A DNA stretch of 64,000 nt from Pogostemon cablin (lineage: Eukaryota > Streptophyta > Magnoliopsida > Lamiales > Lamiaceae). Of the stretch, positions 58,377-64,000 are shown in pieces; position 1 is the first letter of the stretch, and each line of letters starts with the position of its first letter. Below the pieces are notes generated by a model, which did not search any database, was not told the origin of the DNA, and was given only the letters and a program-made list of their open reading frames with translations. Where the stretch lies: the NCBI GenBank assembly GCA_023678885.1, contig CM042962.1, forward strand, positions 19,296,336 to 19,360,335. Reading direction: 5' to 3'. The position numbers and the translations under genes were made by a program.

Positions 58377-61000
58377 TTATTATATATAAAAACACCTAAA
58401 GTCAACAATTTTTTCCCGCTGAAATTTTGAGTCAAAATCTCTTTTCAATTTCTTACCTATTCTTTATTTCTCCTCAATTTCTCACCATTAATTTTATTAT
58501 GTATTTCAATAAGACATTTAGTCAAATCTTCCTTTTGTAAATTCATTAGAAAATCAATTAATTGCATTTATGTATCCATAGAATAATCATCATTCATTTC
58601 TACTCTCATTTACAGAAACCTTAAAAGAGAAGTAAAAATACATTAAAGAATAAAAAGATATACAATTATTTTAAATAAGATATATACTAATGAATAAAAA
58701 GATATACAATTTATTTTAATAATGATGATACATATTTTTATCATACACTCAGGAATAAAGTAATACATCTATTTTATATGATGTATACATTAGTTATTAA
58801 AAACTAATACAAATAAAAATTCGAAAATATTTGATGCATTTATATTTAAAGTTAATTAATTAATATATTAAAGAATAAAAAGATATACAATTATTTTAAA
58901 TAACATATACACTAATGAATAAAAAGATATACATTTATTTTAATAATGTTGATACATATTTTTTTCAAATAAAACTCTTCATTTCCAACTGTGGATCCAT
59001 TCATGCCTTTCTCATTTCAAAGACTTCCTCACACTCTTCTGTTTCTTCAGGACATTCAAACTCTTCTTCAAATTTAAATTCAAACTCTTCAATACTCACA
59101 TCGTAACTTCAATATCAACCTTCAATATCAACCGTCCTTAGAGGCCACACGCAGCACTCTCAATCACTCAAAATTCAATAAAAAAATCAATTAACTAAGA
59201 AACACTAAATTCAATTTAAAAAATTCAATAAAAAAATATAATTTTAAAAATTGGAGATAACTATAAAATTAGGGTAGAATTAATGTTAAAAAATTAGGGA
59301 AAATTACCAAAATTAGAGTAGTGTGGAAGAGAGAGCAGAAAGTGAGAAAACATGAATTGTGGGAGCAGAATAAGAGAAAAGTAGTGACAACGAAGGCGGT
59401 TAAGATAGGGAGACGGCGGTGGAGACAGGGAGAGAGGACGGCGGTGGAAGTTGAGGTACGAAGAGAGGACGGTGGTGGAGGAAGACAGAGGACGGCGGTG
59501 GAGGAAACGATGGTGGATGTATTGAGAGAAGAACGGGTGAGAAGGTTGGGGGAAGTGAAACCGCAGTAGAGATAGAGAGAAAACGGGTTAGGAGAGAATG
59601 AAAAAATGAATATGGGTTGAATTTTTATTTAAATATCCGGGTCATGGGTAAAAATTGACCCAATTGCACCTTAAAAACTATTGCATACTAATATTTGCCT
59701 TGATAAAAAAAAGGGATAATGGTGTTGTGAAGTATTTAATAAAAATTTATAGTATAAAAAAGTGATAATATTTTTAAAAAAAAAAAAGATACTTACTATC
59801 AAGTACAAAATAGAATATGTATTTACTGTTAGGTATAAAATCTAAAATTTAATCACTATGAGATACAAAATTACAAAAGATAATGCCCTTTCTTGCCCCA
59901 ATTGCATACGTGTTTACCAAGATTAAATTTATAAATCCTTTAATTAGTGGGACTTGTTCTCTTATCCAAGCTATTTTTAGGAAACAAAATATATTTATAA
60001 AAAAATAATTTTGCCGCATAATAATTAACGTATTTATCCTAAACTTAATAGTATTAAGCTATTAAATAATTAGAAATTGATAGTGTTTAAATGTATATTA
60101 ATTATATCTGCACAATAAATGTATAAATTTTCATAATACAGTTAAATTGTTGCACTACATATAATTATATTATTGTAAAACAATATTGCATAATTTAATA
60201 TCAAGTCATGAGAATTCATTTCTTATAAATCTATGCATCATTATAATTAGATATATGCCCAATACGTCTTATACTGTTGCACAATATATTTAAGAGTATA
60301 ATTAGTTTGCTGCACGACACGGTTAAATTGTTGCACAACAAGGTTATATTACAACACAATTAATGTATATTTTTGCACAACCTATTTTGGGTACGTTTTC
60401 ATCCCAATCTCCGTATCTCTTATCATTATCACATATATGTGTTAGAATTTCTTTAATTAATTTAAGGTGACATGGTGATTTGATTGTCTTAAAGATAATT
60501 AATAATATAATAAAAAAATGGTGTAATATTAAAAAAAAAGAAGAGGATAATGAATATTTATATCTTTTTTAAGATTAAAGATAAGGGATACAATAAGAAG
60601 ATTATCATTAATTTTTGTAGTTATTACTAATTTTATATGTACTTTGTATCTATGAGTAATATACTAATAAAATGTATAGTTAAGAGTAATTATTCCTAAA
60701 AAAAGGTGGTAATATCTTTAAATAAAAGTGATGACTAATTACAAAAGTGTACTACACGAACAATTTATAAAATGAATAAAATGTGATAATATTTTTAATA
60801 AATAGTGATTCCTAATAAAAAAAAAGTTATATCCGTCTAATTGAATTACTCCATTATTTCAAGAACAATTCACCGAAACAGTAAAAGTGATAATATTTTA
60901 AATAAAAAGTGATACATGATAAAGAAAGTGATAACCATTTAATTATATTATTTTATGAATAATTTATAAAATGAATAAAAAGTTATTACGTTTTAATATA
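58377..61000. other. AT-rich intergenic DNA
   Basis: No gene that I can support. 59380-59570 is purine-rich with four or five GGACGGCGGTGGAGG-like words and an 82-codon Arg/Glu/Gly-rich open frame of low complexity (59321-59569). A run ATTTTAAATAAnATATAnAnTAATGAAT recurs at 58660-58730 and 58870-58940. Short words of the type 'gttgcac' recur around 60150-60370. Confidence 0.4.
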
Positions 61001-61562
61001 GGGGTGGCTGTTCGCACCCCCGAAAATACTAAACGCACCCCATTAATATATAAATTAAAATATCAATCATTAATAAGACATACATACCCTTTTGAAAGTT
61101 ATTTAAGTTATACTCCCAATATTTGTACCCTAATTATAAATTCACCCCTAAACCCTAATTTAAGAACCCTAATTGATGAAACTCTATGTTGCAATCTCAT
61201 CTTAATTCTTTCTCAACACAACTGATCAGTAATTACAAAAATAATCATTCCTAAAATGAATAAATTATTCAAAGATCTAGGTCTACAAGAATGAGGAGGA
61301 AATATGTGAAAGTTTAAAAAAAAAATGAAAAAAGTAAAAGTGAGGACGTTGACTTTTCGTGCTCCTCTTTGCCTCCTTCCGGTGATCATGTAAGGTGGCG
61401 CAACCGAGGCGCTTCTTAAGAAGATCCCATGCGTCAGAGCTTCGTCCAAGAGTTCGGAGTTCGGAACTCTTGTTTTCAATTTTTTCTTTTTGCTTAATAA
61501 TTGGGGTATATTTAATAATTGTGGTATATCTAGTAGTTTCGGGGGTGCAAATATCTGGTCCC
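61001..61562. mobile_element. Non-autonomous MULE-type element (562 bp)
   Basis: Left end GGGGTGGCTGTTCGCACCCC..; complement of the right end GGGACCAGATATTTGCACCC... Both contain CGCACCCCCGAAAATACTA / TGCACCCCCGAAACTACTA, giving inverted repeats of about 33 bp. The flanking 9-mers TTTAATATA (60992-61000) and TTTAATGTA (61563-61571) match at 8 of 9, the duplication size of Mutator-like transposons. The interior has no transposase. Confidence 0.8.
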
Positions 61563-61982
61563 TTTAATGTAATGTGATATCCAATTAAGATAAAGTAATA
61601 ACAGAATAATTCAACTAAATTGATTCTTAATAATATTATTATAATTGTATAATTAATAATAATAATAATAAAATATAATAATAAATATATTTTTTAAAAT
61701 TGAAAAATACTTGATTTGAAATACTCCCAGTTTGCAATGTGCGTAGATTTCTTGCGTAGATGACCAGCCCGCCGCTGATTTCATTAAAATTTAATTAACC
61801 TTAATTAACTTAAACCAAACAAGGCGATGGGATTACCAAAAGTAGAAGGAAAAAAAGGACTTACTATATTTAATCATACTTTATTGTTTTTATTTATAAT
61901 AATAACAAAATAGATAACTGGCGAGAAAATTGAAACAAATCAGTGTCTCTCCCGCCAGAAACGCACGGCAGGTAGTACACAT

Positions 61983-62099
61983 ATGTTGGAGGAAAGATTA
62001 AACGACTCCGAGGAAGGATTCAATGACTCCGATATCGAAGGACTCTCCGAAGAATGTCGCTCTCCCCCACAAACCCGTTCTCCATTCTCCCAATCCTAG
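61983..62099 (+). CDS. Possible upstream ORF in the myosin leader (38 codons)
   Basis: The ATG at 61983 opens a 38-codon frame that starts MLEERLNDSEEGFNDSD and ends TAG (62097-62099), about 110 bp before the first candidate myosin start. It is acidic, with an internal repeat (NDSE/NDSD). If the transcript starts upstream, as the GC-richer DNA from about 61920 suggests, it could reduce translation of the main frame. It could also be chance. No ribosome-context argument decides it. Confidence 0.3.
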   Translation: MLEERLNDSEEGFNDSDIEGLSEECRSPPQTRSPFSQS

Positions 62100-62171
62100 C
62101 AATCACTTTACTCGTCACTCTTGCACAACCACTTTCAACACACTAATCTTCACTTTACTCTTTCAAGATTC

Positions 62172-62880
62172 CGGCTAACCCGTTTCCAGTTCTTGACCCG
62201 TTTACAGTCATGGTGCGGTTTTGATGTGGCTAATGGACATAATTTTTTTGATTATATTCAAGATTCAGGGTTCTTGTTTTTCCAATCAGTGGGGTTATAA
62301 TGTAATAAAAAATCAATACTATTTGGGGGTCTTTCTTGATTTCTTAAGATAAGATGGTATGTGACATTGTGTGGCTTTCTTGTTTTGATTCAGTCGTTTA
62401 ATTGTTACAGAAAACTGAGTTCATGAACTAACGCTAACCCATTTCCAGTTCTTGACCCGTTAACAATCATGGTGCGGTTTCAGTGTGGCTAATGAAATTT
62501 TTTTATTTTATTTTATTATTATATTCAAGATTCGAGGTTCTTTTTTTCCAGTCTCTTGTGAAATAAAAACCAATAGTGTTTGGGGTCTTTTTTGGTTCCT
62601 TCGGATAAGATGGGTCTCTGACATTGTGTGGATTTCTAATCCAGTCCCAGTTTTTGGCCAGTTCACAATCATGGTGCGGATTCGTTGTGGCTAATGGAAA
62701 TTATTTTCTTGATTATAATCAAGATTCGGGGTTCTTGTTTTCCAATCAGTATGGTTGTTGTGTAATAAAAATCAATACTATTTGGGGTCTTTTTTGTATC
62801 TTCAGATAAGATGATATGTGACATTGTGTGGCTTTCTTATTTTGATTGTGCTGTTTTATTCTTAAAGAAAACAAAGTTTA
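62172..62880 (+). repeat. Threefold tandem repeat containing the putative myosin exon 1
   Basis: Three copies of a 200-260 bp block start near 62174, 62433 and 62640. Each has CCAGTTCTTGACCCGTT or a variant, then ACA(G/A)TCATGGTGCGG, TGTGGCTAATGrA, 'attatattcaagattcrgggttctt', and 'gataagatggtatgtgacattgtgtgg'. The ATG lies at 62210, 62469 and 62671. The blocks differ by scattered changes and short gaps. Confidence 0.9.
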
Positions 62881-63914
62881 TGAACTAGTACTGAAATGTT
62901 TGATTATAACATCTTGGCAATTATTTGATATTGATGATAGAGAATAGCGAATTGGAGTTCATGATTTATATGTGTTGAGATAATAAATTCTAGTAATGGG
63001 TTGGTTGTGTTTAATGAAGGATTGTTAAGTGCCACCATGTTGATTCCAATGCTGCTCATAAGGTTTAAAGGAGAATAGAGTAATTCTTTTGCTCCAGAAT
63101 CATTAAATTATCATATTATTGTTAAACTGTTTATGATGCAGCCATTAGGATTTAGGAGTAAGAGGTGACTAATGAATATTGTAATGCATTGCTACTCAGT
63201 TTGGTTCTGAAAATGACGTATGATCACTTGTCACTTAGGGTTATTAACTTGTCACTCTTGAAGTTCAGCTTTTGTATTCTTATCTATGCTTAATGGGGTT
63301 TCTCCAATTGGAAATAATTATAACATAAGAACTATCAATAGATATAACCTTTGATCCTCGTAGGCGCACACTTGGTTTATTAAAACTCATGAATTTCAAA
63401 TGCAGGGTACCCCAGTAAATATTATTGTTGGTTCTCATGTTTGGGTTGAAGACCCAGACATTGCTTGGGTTGACGGGCAAGTGACGAAGATAAATGGAGC
63501 TGAAGTTGAAGTGAAAACATCCACTGGGAAGCAGGTTGTTGTAAAATTAACAAGTATATATCCTAAAGATGAGGATGCACCTCCTGGTGGTGTTGATGAC
63601 ATGACCAAACTATCTTATTTGCATGAGCCTGGAGTTTTGCAAAACTTGGCATCGAGATACCAGCTCAACGAAATTTATGTGAGAAAGTTGTTGTATTCAT
63701 TTCAAAGTCATGGTTGATCTACATTCTTCCCCAAAAGGCAACAATCAATTTCTCTGACATTATTGCAGACTTATACTGGAGGCATTCTTATAGCTATAAA
63801 TCCATTTCAAAGGCTTCCTCACTTGTATGATCTCCACATGATGGAGCAATACAAGGGAGCACCATTTGGTGAGCTGAGTCCTCATGTATTTGCTATTGCT
63901 GACATTGCTTTCAG
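62210..63914 (+). CDS. Class XI myosin heavy chain, N-terminal exons (partial)
   Basis: Exon 2 (63406-63678, AG before, GTGAGA after) reads GTPVNIIVGSHVWVEDPD, AWVDGQVTKINGAEVEV, YPKDEDAPPGGVDDMTKL, YLHEPGVLQNLASRYQLNEI. Exon 3 (63769-63914, AG before, GTGATA after) reads TYTGGILIAINPFQRLPHLY, MMEQYKGAPFGELSPHVF and ADIAFR. This is the SH3-like N-terminal domain and the start of the motor domain of plant class XI myosins, which carry organelles along actin in the cytoplasm. The ATP-binding P-loop would lie just beyond the window. Exon 2 starts in phase 0 and lacks a Met, so exon 1 must supply it. ATG followed directly by a GT donor is found three times upstream (62210, 62469, 62671), each giving Met-Gly-Thr. 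The donor GTGCGG is weak, so exon 1 is an inference; exons 2 and 3 are firm. No stop or shift is seen. Confidence 0.9.
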
Positions 63915-64000
63915 GTGATAAGAAAATTCATTATTTTTGCATGTTTATTATCTAGAGATGATTCAAATCATGTCTGATTCATTTAAGTTAATTTAGGGCA
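63915..64000 (+). other. Start of myosin intron 3
   Basis: It begins GTGATAAG after the phase-2 exon end within the Arg codon; AT-rich, and it runs off the window. Confidence 0.85.

Noticed and set aside
59321..59569. An Arg/Glu-rich 82-codon gene
   Set aside because: Purine-rich simple sequence with repeated GGACGGCGGTGGA words; the peptide pattern follows composition.
1..64000. tRNA or rRNA genes
   Set aside because: No cloverleaf with the B-box GGTTCGAATCC-type word and no rRNA core text was noticed by eye; a covariance search was not possible.

Overview
The window looks like a gene-poor, repeat-dense stretch of a eudicot nuclear genome. The evidence is AT-rich DNA, introns with GT..AG borders, plant-type Ty3/gypsy (Athila lineage) and Ty1/copia retrotransposons, a plant LINE with a DUF4283-like ORF1, Helitron and Stowaway traces, and a plant class XI myosin gene at the right edge. 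I could not fix the species from sequence alone.

Layout. 1-1350: a stray calcium-dependent protein kinase exon, then a palindromic ATATCGGTGA repeat. 1355-10826: a broken Athila element on the minus strand, split by a LINE (about 3487-5598) and by a truncated copia element (7176-~10120). 11280-13050: a decayed Helitron replicase with a recognisable intron. 13050-19345: copia fragments, a Stowaway MITE, and an Athila gag with its 5' LTR, split by a solo copia LTR that has a clean target duplication. 19920-21590: a decayed three-domain B3 gene, lying between two Athila LTRs of opposite orientation. 21930-24008: the Athila 3' end. 24973-26030: a broken replication-protein-A-like gene. 26059-38900: a pol-less gypsy element with gag and a minisatellite, itself split by a two-LTR Athila element (27892-37463). 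40571-41298: Athila LTR debris. 41299-48493: a copia element. 48592-58092: a TIR-bounded DNA transposon carrying gene fragments, split by a second, younger copia element (49388-57678, target duplication GGAGG). 58348-58376: a probable Helitron 3' end. 58377-61000: AT-rich DNA. 61001-61562: a MULE-type MITE. From about 61900: the 5' end of a class XI myosin gene.

Almost every coding stretch except the myosin exons is a transposon remnant with stops or frameshifts. The nesting order can be read directly: LINE and copia into Athila, Athila into the gag-only element, copia into the DNA transposon. The most unusual signals are the threefold tandem copy of the putative myosin start-codon exon, the different tandem repeats sitting at the same place in the leaders of two related copia elements, and the dense TCGA-based hairpin motifs shared by all the Athila LTRs.
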